Under the pieces are notes generated by a model. The model was not told the DNA's origin and made no database searches. It saw only the letters and a program-made list of their open reading frames with translations. A program made the position numbers and the translations under genes. A stretch of DNA of 59,448 nt, taken from Prolixibacteraceae bacterium (GTDB lineage Bacteria > Bacteroidota > Bacteroidia > Bacteroidales > Prolixibacteraceae). The stretch covers positions 1-59,448 of the forward strand of contig JALNYZ010000022.1 in the NCBI GenBank assembly GCA_023229575.1, given 5' to 3'. Positions 38,014-46,150 of the stretch are shown here, piece after piece. The number at the start of each line of letters is the position of its first letter. The stretch's first letter is position 1.

Positions 38014-38219
38014 AACCTTATTTTTTTCAGGTAACCTTAGTGGAAAAAAGGGAAAGTTCTGGGATTCACGCCCGCGCACAGATACTACCAGAAGCCTGCA
38101 TGTTGATTTCGGGTGGAATACAACGAATAATGAAAGTAGAATTTGCCTAATAAGGTAATAAGGTTGTGGTTATCTCTTCTCGTCCTGTTTCTACTAAGGT
38201 TACCTAAAAAAATAAGGTT
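38014..38219. repeat. MITE-like element with 27-28-base terminal inverted repeats
   Basis: The left arm 38014-38041 and right arm 38193-38219 match as reverse complements with one extra C in the left arm. The inner part of each arm is AGGTAACCTTAGT or its complement. About 151 bases without a coding frame lie between. No clear target duplication was found, so transposition is only suggested. Confidence 0.6.
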
Positions 38220-38505
38220 ATACAGATTCTGTTTTAGTACAATCAATAGGATTGCAAATGCTCGCTGAAAAGGTTAAAAAAATAAATTTAAATAGTCACT
38301 AAATTTATCCCAACAATATCACATAGCCAGTAGAGACAAAAAACCAATTTCAAACAGTCTTTTGGTTTTGAGTTTAGCAACTATTCTATCCAATGTTGCA
38401 TCAATTTCTACATTAAATTCATTAATTTAGAATTTTATATCATTGTCAATTATCCATTATCCATTTTTAATTTTCATTTGTTAACTACTTATTGTACTGG
38501 CTAGT
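38220..38505. other. AT-rich gene-free spacer
   Basis: This stretch upstream of the permease-prefix gene is AT-rich and holds no convincing reading frame, promoter match or palindrome. It contains short near-repeats such as ATTATCCATTATCCATT near 38450, of the sort common between Bacteroidota genes. Confidence 0.5.
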
Positions 38506-39210
38506 ATGGAAAAAACCATCGAATTCAACCTTGAGGATCAAATCAACAATTGGGCCAGTAATTTGAGCTCAGAACCCTCTATAACGGAATCCGATGTTGA
38601 AGAATTAAAATGCCATTTGTTGGACCTGATGGATGAACTGCAGGAATCAGGGCTTGACGAGGAGGAGGCATTTTGGGTGGCATCCAAACGATTGGGAAGT
38701 AGTTTCGAGTGGGCGGAAGATTACGGTGAGGGCAACAAACAGGTCATTCAATTGCGCAGGTCCCTGTTAATTTTTGCAGGGGTACTTGCCTATTTTCTTT
38801 TATATTATTTTATTAGATTCTCATCAAAGCTGCTTTTCATTGTATTATTGTTAAGGAAAACCAATGGCTATCACTCGGTTGATTTGGTTGCAAAGTATCT
38901 GATCGGGGCCCATTTCGCGTTTATTTTCTTTGTCGTTAGCCTCTATTTTTTGGAAAAGAAGACTGTCTCATTTATCGAAAATGTCAAATTGAAGCCAAGG
39001 CACACCTTGCTGCTGCTTTTTACTGCCGTGGTTTTCGGCATTATAGACACCTGTTTGTTCCCAATTGCCAAAAGTTTGATGGGTCTGGATAATTCTCTAA
39101 GAAGCAAGCTTTATACTGTTTATTTATATTTTGATTATAGCTTTCCTCTGATCATTTGTGTTTGCTTTGTGATCATCTATTTTAAATATTACAGAAAGGC
39201 CAAATTTTAA
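38506..39210 (+). CDS. Permease prefix domain 1-containing membrane protein
   Basis: A 234-residue protein. Residues 1-75 resemble the helical permease prefix domain 1 (FNLEDQINNWASNL, then ESGLDEEEAFWVASKRLG). After that come about five hydrophobic helices. Such proteins are usually encoded beside PadR regulators and often precede ABC permeases, but no ABC gene follows here. Function unknown. It now leads directly into the fulvocin-C-related gene. Confidence 0.75.
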   Translation: MEKTIEFNLEDQINNWASNLSSEPSITESDVEELKCHLLDLMDELQESGLDEEEAFWVASKRLGSSFEWAEDYGEGNKQVIQLRRSLLIFAGVLAYFLLYYFIRFSSKLLFIVLLLRKTNGYHSVDLVAKYLIGAHFAFIFFVVSLYFLEKKTVSFIENVKLKPRHTLLLLFTAVVFGIIDTCLFPIAKSLMGLDNSLRSKLYTVYLYFDYSFPLIICVCFVIIYFKYYRKAKF

Positions 39211-39276
39211 CAAAAATTATTTTTAATTATCAGATCAAATTTCTATATTGTACTGCTATACATAGAGATTTAAGCT

Positions 39277-39918
39277 GTGAAAGAAATTTTGGCTGTAATA
39301 TTCATTGTCGTTTCTGTATCTTCATGCCAACAATCTGGTTTGGAATTTTCCTGCGATCCGGTCATCAATGAATTCGTCGTTAAAAACCGGGAAGGGTTAT
39401 CAAAAATAGCCGTTCAGGAGTTGGCTACTTATGACGATCCTTTACAAAGGGCCATATTTAATAGCTGGGACTATCAGAAAAAAAGGAGTGCCTGGATCGA
39501 TAAACTACAGTATGTTTTAATTCACCTTACTCTCACCGGACCAGAAAGCGCCCACATACAGAAGTTAATAGTAAGCATCGGTGAAGATTACTTTTTGGAA
39601 GAGAATATTGCCAAAAATCAAAACATTCGAGCTCAATTTGCTGTCCAGTGGATCGATTATTCGATCAATGAATTGGGCTGGGACAACCGCTTTATTGCTT
39701 TCATGGTCTACCGGCTCTATACGGATCCATCACAATTGGATTCCGAACTATCCTCATTAAAATCAATCGGTGCAATTAATAACACAAATGCAGAATCTTG
39801 TAATTGCAATGTTTCATCTGATTTTTGTGGTGGCATAAATTGCACTGCCGGAGGTTGCATATTGGAATCTGGTTGTGGTTGGTTATGGTCCATGCCTTGC
39901 GATGGTTTGTGTTATTAA
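39277..39918 (+). CDS. Fulvocin-C-related bacteriocin-like protein
   Basis: A 213-residue protein starting at GTG, with a short lipoprotein-type signal (VVSVSSC). A helical central region (about 25-165) is followed by a Cys-rich tail of about 40 residues with eight cysteines. The tail includes CNCN, DFCGG, GGCILESGCG and PCDGLCY. This matches proteins annotated as bacteriocin fulvocin C-related in Bacteroidota. Whether the tail is released as a peptide is not known. No immunity gene can be recognised; the membrane protein before it is a possibility. Confidence 0.72.
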   Translation: MKEILAVIFIVVSVSSCQQSGLEFSCDPVINEFVVKNREGLSKIAVQELATYDDPLQRAIFNSWDYQKKRSAWIDKLQYVLIHLTLTGPESAHIQKLIVSIGEDYFLEENIAKNQNIRAQFAVQWIDYSINELGWDNRFIAFMVYRLYTDPSQLDSELSSLKSIGAINNTNAESCNCNVSSDFCGGINCTAGGCILESGCGWLWSMPCDGLCY

Positions 39919-39930
39919 GATTTCTGTAAA

Positions 39931-42096
39931 TTGACCTTAACAAACAAAATATTATCCATTGCATCATTTCTGGTCATCGGAATGGTTTACCTGTTTGTTC
40001 CCTCTATAAACATGGAATCCCTGATGAATGGCACACAAAGTGGTAAAACATTCGTTTTTTTATACCTGATGATGGCCCTTGGCGCTGTGATATTCTTGCA
40101 GGCTTTTGTTTTCAATAAGACGAATTATGTTCGGATTGGTTTACCGGATCTGTTTTTGACCATCTGGTGCCTCTATTCTATATTGAATGGCGCCCTAAAG
40201 CATGTTCCGCTCTCGTCGCGTCTGTTTGAATTTTTTGGATTGGCCATTTTATATCTTGCATTACGCCAAATCCAGGGGAAATACCTGATTTGGTTGTTTG
40301 TTGCGGTGATCTTAGGCGGCGCTATACAGGCAGTTTACGGGAACCTTCAATTGTGGGGATATTACCCTTCGCACCACGGGATGTTTAAGATGACCGGCAG
40401 TTTTTTTAACCCGGGGCCTTACGCGGGTTATCTGGCTGCTGTCTTCCCAATTGCCCTGGGATTGTATTTAAATAAGAGTTTGAATGTTCGATTGTTTGAG
40501 CGTTTGAATGGCGGATCTGCAAACCCCTTGATTGTTTCTGTTGTTTCTATTGTTAAGAGAGTTTCTGTTGCTTTGAAGGCGTTAAACGTTTCTACTGTTT
40601 CTGTTGTTAAAAGGGTTTCTGTTGTGTCGTACTTATTAAACAATAGAAACAATAGAAACAATAGAAACCCTTCAAACCTTTCAAACAGCGAAGCGTCAAA
40701 CATTCAAACACCCCTCTGGCAAAGTATCATTCACCTAATCGCCATCGCAACAATCATTTCGATCCTATTGGTACTGCCAGCTTCACGCTCCCGCGCCGCC
40801 TGGCTGGCAGTTGCAGTATCTTCATTTTACCTGATCTCTGTAAGGTATCGGCTCTATTCAAGGGCTAAAGCCTATTTTGATACCCTTACAAAAAAAATAT
40901 CTCTACTTGTTTTTTCTATCATTGTGCTGACCATTGCCGGAGCAGGATTGTACCTGATGAAAAAGGGCTCCGCCGATGGACGCATGCTGATTTGGAAGGT
41001 AAGTATGAATATGATCAAAGAGAGGCCGGTTTTGGGATATGGTTTTGATCAGTTCAAGGCCAACTACATGGATTATCAGGCAGCCTATTTTGAACAAAAC
41101 CCGGATTCGGAAGATGCCATGGTTGCCGGTGACAACAATTATGCCTTTAACGAACCAATCCTATCCATGGTAGAGAATGGCCTGATTGGAATTCTGTTGC
41201 TTGTTGCCGTTTTCTTGTCGGTATTTCTTGGACATGACAAAATCCGGCTTACAAAAGAAACGGAGGAAAGGTGTACTACCAGTAACAATATCAGCTTACC
41301 GATTCAATCTGATCAAATACTTATTGAAGAAAATAAGCGTAATTGCTACCTTTTGCCTATTTCACGTGCCGTAATTTTATCGGTTCTGGTATTTGGTTTG
41401 TTTTCCTACCCATCACAAATTTTGCCCATCAAAATCTGTCTTGTTTTTGCCCTGGCAATAGCAGCCAGAATATTTGATCGAAAAGTGAACACGGAGCGGT
41501 TTCAGACCATTTTCCCCAAACCGGTGCAATTTGCCTTAAAATCCATTTTAACAGTTCTAACTATCGGGTTGCTTTGGCTGGCAACAGAACAAATACATCT
41601 TATTCAAACTGCCTGTTCCGATTGGAAAAATGCGTTCGATCTTTACAACCTCGGCCTCTACAAGGATTGTCTGGACGATTATAAAAAGGCCTATCCGGTT
41701 TTAAAAAACAATGGCGACTTCCTGACCAACTACGGTAAAGCGCTTTCGATGGCCGGAAAACACCCTGAAGCAGTTGACGTCTTGCAACAGGCAGCAAAGC
41801 ACTACCCCAACACAGTAGTTTTTACAGCCCTAGGCGACAGCTATAAAAAACTCGGACAAATCGAGCAAGCCGAACAGGCTTACCTCCACGCCTGGCAGAT
41901 GAACCCAAGCCGCTTTTATCCGAAATACCTGTTGGCGAAGCTTTACGATGAAACCGGGCAACACGAAAAGTCCGTGGCTACGGCGAAAGAGTTGCTTGGT
42001 AAAGAGGTGAAGATTGAATCAACCGCTGTAAAGGAGATTCAGGAGGAGATGAGAAAGATTATTGAAAAACAAGATAGTGTTCAAAATAAATTTTAA
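39931..42096 (+). CDS. O-antigen ligase (WaaL)-family membrane protein with C-terminal TPRs
   Basis: A 721-residue polytopic protein. About 11 helices carry the ligase-family pattern, including PASRSRAAWLAV and the large periplasmic segment with ADGRMLIWKVSMNMIKERPVLGYGFDQFK. Residues about 560-700 form tetratricopeptide repeats (NLGLYKDCLDDYKKAYPVLK, ALGDSYKKLGQIEQAEQAYL). The start is TTG, 12 bases after the preceding stop. Residues about 183-261 are encoded by repeat DNA inserted in frame. The family transfers glycans to lipid or protein acceptors; the target here is unknown. Confidence 0.8.
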   Translation: MTLTNKILSIASFLVIGMVYLFVPSINMESLMNGTQSGKTFVFLYLMMALGAVIFLQAFVFNKTNYVRIGLPDLFLTIWCLYSILNGALKHVPLSSRLFEFFGLAILYLALRQIQGKYLIWLFVAVILGGAIQAVYGNLQLWGYYPSHHGMFKMTGSFFNPGPYAGYLAAVFPIALGLYLNKSLNVRLFERLNGGSANPLIVSVVSIVKRVSVALKALNVSTVSVVKRVSVVSYLLNNRNNRNNRNPSNLSNSEASNIQTPLWQSIIHLIAIATIISILLVLPASRSRAAWLAVAVSSFYLISVRYRLYSRAKAYFDTLTKKISLLVFSIIVLTIAGAGLYLMKKGSADGRMLIWKVSMNMIKERPVLGYGFDQFKANYMDYQAAYFEQNPDSEDAMVAGDNNYAFNEPILSMVENGLIGILLLVAVFLSVFLGHDKIRLTKETEERCTTSNNISLPIQSDQILIEENKRNCYLLPISRAVILSVLVFGLFSYPSQILPIKICLVFALAIAARIFDRKVNTERFQTIFPKPVQFALKSILTVLTIGLLWLATEQIHLIQTACSDWKNAFDLYNLGLYKDCLDDYKKAYPVLKNNGDFLTNYGKALSMAGKHPEAVDVLQQAAKHYPNTVVFTALGDSYKKLGQIEQAEQAYLHAWQMNPSRFYPKYLLAKLYDETGQHEKSVATAKELLGKEVKIESTAVKEIQEEMRKIIEKQDSVQNKF
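40477..40711 (+). repeat. TTTGAA/TTCAAAC repeat array inserted in frame in the O-antigen ligase gene
   Basis: The left half carries TTTGAATGTT, TTGTTTGAGCG and GTTTCTGTTGTTTCT. The right half carries AACAATAGAAACAATAGAAA, TTCAAACC and CAAACAGCGAAGCGTCAAAC. The halves form an imperfect inverted repeat of about 235 bases, and the reading frame is preserved through it. The same units recur at 47221, 50731, 51263, 52251 and 54119. Confidence 0.85.
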
Positions 42097-42100
42097 CCCA

Positions 42101-42197
42101 AAGGGAAAGGGCAGGAAGCACAACCAGCAAGTTGCAACCGCTTCCTGCCCGGCACCTTTTCTAAAAAAGAAAGCGAGGTGATGTGACAAAGATAAAG
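42101..42197 (+). promoter_or_regulatory. Conserved stem-loop element, copy A
   Basis: The stem GGGCAGGAAGC/GCTTCCTGCCC (42109-42119, 42140-42150) is followed by GGCACCTTTTCTAAAAAAG and GCGAGGTGATGTGACAAAG. It lies just after the O-antigen ligase stop and about 110 bases ahead of the small peptide gene. It could terminate the upstream transcript. Conservation well beyond the stem in copy B suggests more than a terminator. Confidence 0.75.
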
Positions 42198-42308
42198 ACA
42201 ATGTTTGAAATACAGAAGTTGAATCTCATGATGGCTTCATACTTAAGTGCTTTAATAAGTACATTTTATTCATGAGGTATATTCTATAATAATTTAATGA
42301 TTAATAAA

Positions 42309-42551
42309 ATGAAAAAAATAATTTCAGTATTGATAGGTATCACATTTGTAGCCGTTTTATTTTCAAACATAAATATAAATGCAAACCAAAAAAATGGAAG
42401 TGATATACAATTGAAAAATTTAGAGGCATTAGCCTGTTTTGATGTTGAATTAAATGGTAGTTGGTATGCTACATGCTGCTTTCCTTGGACCAATACCTGT
42501 TGTGTAATAGATCTTTATACATCTGTAGCAGGAACTTATACGCTCAGATAA
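42309..42551 (+). CDS. NVEALA-type small secreted Cys-containing peptide
   Basis: An 80-residue precursor; an in-frame ATG four codons upstream at 42297 is possible. The signal peptide MKKIISVLIGITFVAVLF is followed by the propiece ending IQLKNLEALA, which matches the NVEALA motif of short Bacteroidota exported peptides. After it comes a core of about 38 residues with five cysteines (one single, then CC and CC). It heads a module with a propeller lipoprotein and a thioredoxin-like protein. Function of the family is unknown. Confidence 0.78.
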   Translation: MKKIISVLIGITFVAVLFSNININANQKNGSDIQLKNLEALACFDVELNGSWYATCCFPWTNTCCVIDLYTSVAGTYTLR

Positions 42552-42570
42552 GTGGTTAAGTACTAAATTG

Positions 42571-42609
42571 GGCATATAATATGTTAAGTCATATTATATG
42601 CCTGTTTTT
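42571..42609 (+). terminator. Strong hairpin after peptide 1
   Basis: A perfect 13-base stem, GGCATATAATATG/CATATTATATGCC (42571-42583, 42590-42602), has a 6-base loop and is followed by TGTTTTTA. It fits a Rho-independent terminator or attenuator between the peptide and the propeller gene at 42671. Confidence 0.85.
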
Positions 42610-42670
42610 AGATTGCTTAAATTTTCTGTATTTAGATTACTTAACTTTAAATAACTCAAATAGTAATTTC

Positions 42671-43729
42671 ATGAACTACAAACATTTTTATTATTGTTTA
42701 CTATTAATGCAATTGGGCTGTAATTCAGCGACAACCAAAGATCCAATTTTAGCGGACTTTTCTAAAACAATGCAACTAAAAATGGAGAATTCATCAATTA
42801 AAAGTTCCGATATTGGAGAGATTGTTGATATGTTGGTAATTGATTCTTTATTAATCTCAGACGAAATATTTAGTAAAAAAATATTCAAATTATACAATAA
42901 ACGAACAGGAAAACTATTAAGCAATTTTATAGATAAAGGAAGAGGACCCAATGAAATGCTCTTTCCGCGAATTCTTAATTATTACAATTCAGACTATTTC
43001 ACCTTATTTGATGAAGATAAAAGAGAACTAATATATTTTTCATTAAATGAAATTCGAAATAAAAATTACCAATTTTACTGTAAGAAAAATGTAGAATTAA
43101 CAGCAGATGAGTCTTTTGCGACAAAATCATATTTATTAAGCGATAGTATGTTATTATGTACTGGATTTTTCGCAAATGGTCAATACGCTTTGTATAATCT
43201 GAATTCAAAAAACACCAATTTTTTTCTTGACTACCCTTATGATGAAAATCATAAAGGAGAATCAAACAGAATTAAAGGAACAGCTTTCCAGGGAGAAATT
43301 AGTATTAAACCAGATCGAAAAAAATTTGCTAATGCTACAAGACGTATATTTGAAATATGTGAAATACAGCAAACAGATATTAAACGAATATTCAGAAAAA
43401 TTTATTTCTTTCCTGAATATAAGGTAATTCATAACAGTGCAGCATTTCTTTCTACTCAACCTTATGGATTTCATTCAATTACATCCACGGATACATACGT
43501 ATATCTGATTTATTCGGGAAGATCAATGAAAGAGTATGGGAATGAGTATTATGCAGGTAATAATTTACTGGTTTATGATTGGGATGGAAATCCTGTGGTA
43601 AATTTTATTCTGGATAGATATCTTAAAAGTTTTGCTTTAGATGTTAAGCAAATGAAAATCTATGGTTATTGCACAAATCCTATTTCAGGAGAACCAGAAA
43701 TCGTTACTTACCAACTTCCACAAAACTAA
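42671..43729 (+). CDS. 6-bladed beta-propeller lipoprotein (module 1)
   Basis: A 352-residue lipoprotein; the lipobox is LLMQLGC, and ATG 42671 is chosen because it starts a proper signal. The family hallmark GRGPNEML appears near residue 90, and the end has VYDWDGNPVVNF, typical of TolB-like/DUF5128 propellers. Such proteins are periplasmic or outer-membrane-attached. Role unknown, perhaps binding or sensing the neighbouring peptide. Strongly AT-rich. Confidence 0.82.
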   Translation: MNYKHFYYCLLLMQLGCNSATTKDPILADFSKTMQLKMENSSIKSSDIGEIVDMLVIDSLLISDEIFSKKIFKLYNKRTGKLLSNFIDKGRGPNEMLFPRILNYYNSDYFTLFDEDKRELIYFSLNEIRNKNYQFYCKKNVELTADESFATKSYLLSDSMLLCTGFFANGQYALYNLNSKNTNFFLDYPYDENHKGESNRIKGTAFQGEISIKPDRKKFANATRRIFEICEIQQTDIKRIFRKIYFFPEYKVIHNSAAFLSTQPYGFHSITSTDTYVYLIYSGRSMKEYGNEYYAGNNLLVYDWDGNPVVNFILDRYLKSFALDVKQMKIYGYCTNPISGEPEIVTYQLPQN

Positions 43730-43750
43730 TGATAATATCAACATTTTCCA

Positions 43751-44350
43751 ATGCAAAAGAATATTGTTATAATGCAGTTATGGAGTAAATTAAGACAGTG
43801 GCGAATCAGAATTCCACATATTTCGAACTTTTGTATTATGTTTTTCTTTATCAGCATAGTAACCATTGGTTACAACTGCAACAAATCCACCAATGCCAAA
43901 TATGAGAATATTGTAAAGAATTGGAATGGGAGGCAAATAATATTGCCCGAGTTAAAAACGAATTATGGTAATATTGTTTCAAATGATCGTTTTAAATTAG
44001 TTACAAGGATAAATGGCGATTGTTATCCTTGTTTAGTGCAATTAAAGAATTGGTCAGCTTTTGTTAATGATGTTTCGAAAGAACATAAAGTATCATTTTA
44101 TATTTATGTTTACATTTCTGACACAATAATTTATAATGATTTAAATAGAAAAGAATTGCATTTAAACTATCCGGTATTATTTGACCAAAATGATCAATTT
44201 AGGAAGCTTAATAACCTGCATAAAAATGAAATTTTTCATACAATGTTGTTGGATCATTCAAACAATGTAATACTTATTGGTAACCCTATTAACAATATTA
44301 AACTTCGAGAGTTATATGTACAAACAATTAAAACTTACAAACATGATTGA
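43751..44350 (+). CDS. Thioredoxin-fold protein with CxxC (module 1)
   Basis: A 199-residue protein with an N-terminal hydrophobic anchor (about 27-43, followed by a lipobox-like IGYNC). A redoxin-like domain follows, with the active-site motif RINGDCYPCLVQL and the later segment MLLDHSNNVILIGNP typical of TlpA-like proteins. It probably handles thiols or disulfides in the periplasm, apt for a Cys-containing peptide. It follows the propeller gene by 21 bases. Confidence 0.75.
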   Translation: MQKNIVIMQLWSKLRQWRIRIPHISNFCIMFFFISIVTIGYNCNKSTNAKYENIVKNWNGRQIILPELKTNYGNIVSNDRFKLVTRINGDCYPCLVQLKNWSAFVNDVSKEHKVSFYIYVYISDTIIYNDLNRKELHLNYPVLFDQNDQFRKLNNLHKNEIFHTMLLDHSNNVILIGNPINNIKLRELYVQTIKTYKHD

Positions 44351-44609
44351 AAAAACACTATTTCGGGCATTATACATTATGTTTTTTTTCTTTGTCTGCA
44401 GTTTTCGCCAAAATAGTAAAACACTAGACGAAAAAAAAATACTTGTAATCATTGATAATAAAACACAGAAACTGTGGACAAAAAAGGAATACAAAGACTC
44501 TATTAATTGGTCAAAAGTTAAAATGATAAACATAATAACTGATTCAATTGCAGTTAAAAAATACGGAAAAGAAGGAAAAAATGGAGTGTTTGTTGTGCAA
44601 TATAGGTAA
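44343..44609 (+). CDS. Small exported protein with TonB-plug-like end
   Basis: An 88-residue protein overlapping the preceding stop by 8 bases. A hydrophobic N-terminus (residues 7-20) is followed by about 65 residues ending AVKKYGKEGKNGVFVVQYR. That resembles the plug-domain end of TonB-dependent receptors and the tails of some M56 peptidases. A free-standing plug-like protein could dock to a receptor or transenvelope partner. The next DNA is the IS1595 element, but the gene has its own stop before it. Confidence 0.55.
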   Translation: MIEKTLFRALYIMFFFFVCSFRQNSKTLDEKKILVIIDNKTQKLWTKKEYKDSINWSKVKMINIITDSIAVKKYGKEGKNGVFVVQYR

Positions 44610-44633
44610 ATAGAATAAACTTATAAATTAATT

Positions 44634-45608
44634 GGTATAAGCGCATAGGCCGCCCATGTTAATTTATTGATTGTAAACGTATAGGATTATTAATAACCAT
44701 TTTATTTATGAGCGAATCAAAAATCGTATCCATTTTAGATCGTCTATTGTACCTGAAATGGTACTCATCAAGGTATCCTTGAAGTCTTTCTCTGCTGCAA
44801 TGATGATGTATCCCTCTTAGCCATCCTTTCAGGTTCATAATGTGGATATGGATATCCTGAAAGCTCTTCCCATTTTCAGATTTGAGTTGTTCTAATTTTG
44901 GATAGTCTTTTTTTAGAGGTATATATCCTTTCCATTCATCAGTAATGATTTTTGCATCTTTGCTGATATACGTTTCAAAGAATGGCCTGAAAGAGGAAGC
45001 AGATGCATTGCTGATACATTGAGCATAAGCTCGTCCAACACCGCCTTCGACTAATTCAAGTGCGACTATGACAAGCTTCTTATCGCCTTTACTTCGGCCT
45101 CGTTTACTTTCTTCCTCTCCACCGATATAGAATTCATCTACATGGACTATACCGTTGATTGGATGTAGTTTACTGCTTTGCATGGCTTGTTGAATCTTCC
45201 ATTTAAATTCCCAACAGGTCATTTGACGTAGCTCAAATTCCTGGGATAATTCTAATGAAGACATGCCTTTCTTTTTGGTACTTATCTTGAATGCAATGTG
45301 GAAAGCCAGATGTAAAGAAAATTTACACTTGTCGAACATAGTTCCAGCTGTTGGGCTTTCATCGTACTTGCATTTCATACATCTTCTTGAAAATGGCTTG
45401 ACTCCTTTATAATATTTGATATGACCGCACTTTCTACAATGATAGCCTTTATCTTTCCACTTGACATCAGCCAAGTATTGATAACACTGCTCTTCAGTCG
45501 AAAATGTCTCATAGAACTTAATCGAGTTCACTCCTATAAATTTACTTCGTTCATTCATGCTACGAAGGTAGCATTTCTAAAAATTAGGGCGGTCTAAACG
45601 CTTATACC
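44634..45608 (-). mobile_element. IS1595-family insertion sequence
   Basis: A 975-base element with imperfect terminal inverted repeats: GGTATAAGCGCATAGGCCGCCC on the left, and the complement GGTATAAGCGTTTAGACCGCCC on the right. It is flanked by near-identical 8-base direct repeats, AATTAATT (44626-44633) and AATAAATT (45609-45616). It separates the plug-like protein from the DUF1573 gene and appears complete. Confidence 0.85.
44659..45558 (-). CDS. IS1595-family transposase
   Basis: A 299-residue transposase. The N-terminal zinc ribbon has CRKCGHIKYY and CMKCKYDESP. A DDE-type domain follows, with HVDEFYIGGEE, ITDEWKGY and the His/Asn region IHIMNLKGWLRGIHHHC. The catalytic set looks intact, so the element may be active. 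Confidence 0.92.
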   Translation of the reverse strand: MNERSKFIGVNSIKFYETFSTEEQCYQYLADVKWKDKGYHCRKCGHIKYYKGVKPFSRRCMKCKYDESPTAGTMFDKCKFSLHLAFHIAFKISTKKKGMSSLELSQEFELRQMTCWEFKWKIQQAMQSSKLHPINGIVHVDEFYIGGEEESKRGRSKGDKKLVIVALELVEGGVGRAYAQCISNASASSFRPFFETYISKDAKIITDEWKGYIPLKKDYPKLEQLKSENGKSFQDIHIHIMNLKGWLRGIHHHCSRERLQGYLDEYHFRYNRRSKMDTIFDSLINKMVINNPIRLQSIN

Positions 45609-45619
45609 AATAAATTAAA

Positions 45620-46018
45620 ATGAGAATTTTGATTTTGATAATATTTATCACATTTGTTTTTTCCTGCAATGGAGTAAAAAAGAGAAGCAATTCAGCAAAA
45701 ATAGAATTTGAGCATTTAGCTTATGATCTTCAAACAATTAGAACCAAAGACAGCGCTACATGCCTCATTAAATTCCTAAACAAAGGGATGAATACTTTGA
45801 ATATAAATAAAGTTAGTCCGTCTTGTAGCTGTGTCCGTGTAGATTGGCCACACGTACCGATTGCAAAAAACGACTCTGGTGAAATTAAAGTTGTTTATTA
45901 TTCAGAACACCCTTCTGTTCTTTCAGAAGTGATTTATGTCTATTATAATGGTTCTGATTCACCTATATTAATATCTATTTCAGGTATTGTTGAAGACGTT
46001 AAGTCGTCTGAATTTTAA
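45620..46018 (+). CDS. DUF1573 lipoprotein (first copy)
   Basis: A 132-residue lipoprotein (lipobox FVFSC) with one DUF1573 Ig-like domain. Hallmarks are KVSPSCSCVRVDWP with the conserved Cys pair, and the last strands VIYVYYNGSDSPILISISG. These periplasmic proteins are common in Bacteroidota near thioredoxin-like and secreted-peptide genes; function is not established. The IS element ends 11 bases upstream, so the native promoter may have been lost. Confidence 0.82.
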   Translation: MRILILIIFITFVFSCNGVKKRSNSAKIEFEHLAYDLQTIRTKDSATCLIKFLNKGMNTLNINKVSPSCSCVRVDWPHVPIAKNDSGEIKVVYYSEHPSVLSEVIYVYYNGSDSPILISISGIVEDVKSSEF

Positions 46019-46150
46019 GATATTTAATTCGATCTTCAATTATAATAGACCAGTATGTAATAGGCTAAAATGTAAACCGCAAATTTGTGTTTTGACGCAT
46101 CTACAATAAACATGGCCGCTCAGCGGATATCTATAACTTATAATAAATCA

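Noticed and set aside
37762..38034. 90-codon frame in the repeat-rich spacer
   Set aside because: It runs through an inverted-repeat arm and REP-like copies; its translation looks like repeat sequence, not a protein.
42581..42670. Upstream extension of the module 1 propeller gene to an ATG at 42581
   Set aside because: That ATG lies inside the terminator-like stem and would bury the lipoprotein signal that begins at 42671.
46085..46150. Upstream start for the adaptor gene
   Set aside because: A longer N-terminus would hide the lipoprotein signal starting at 46151.
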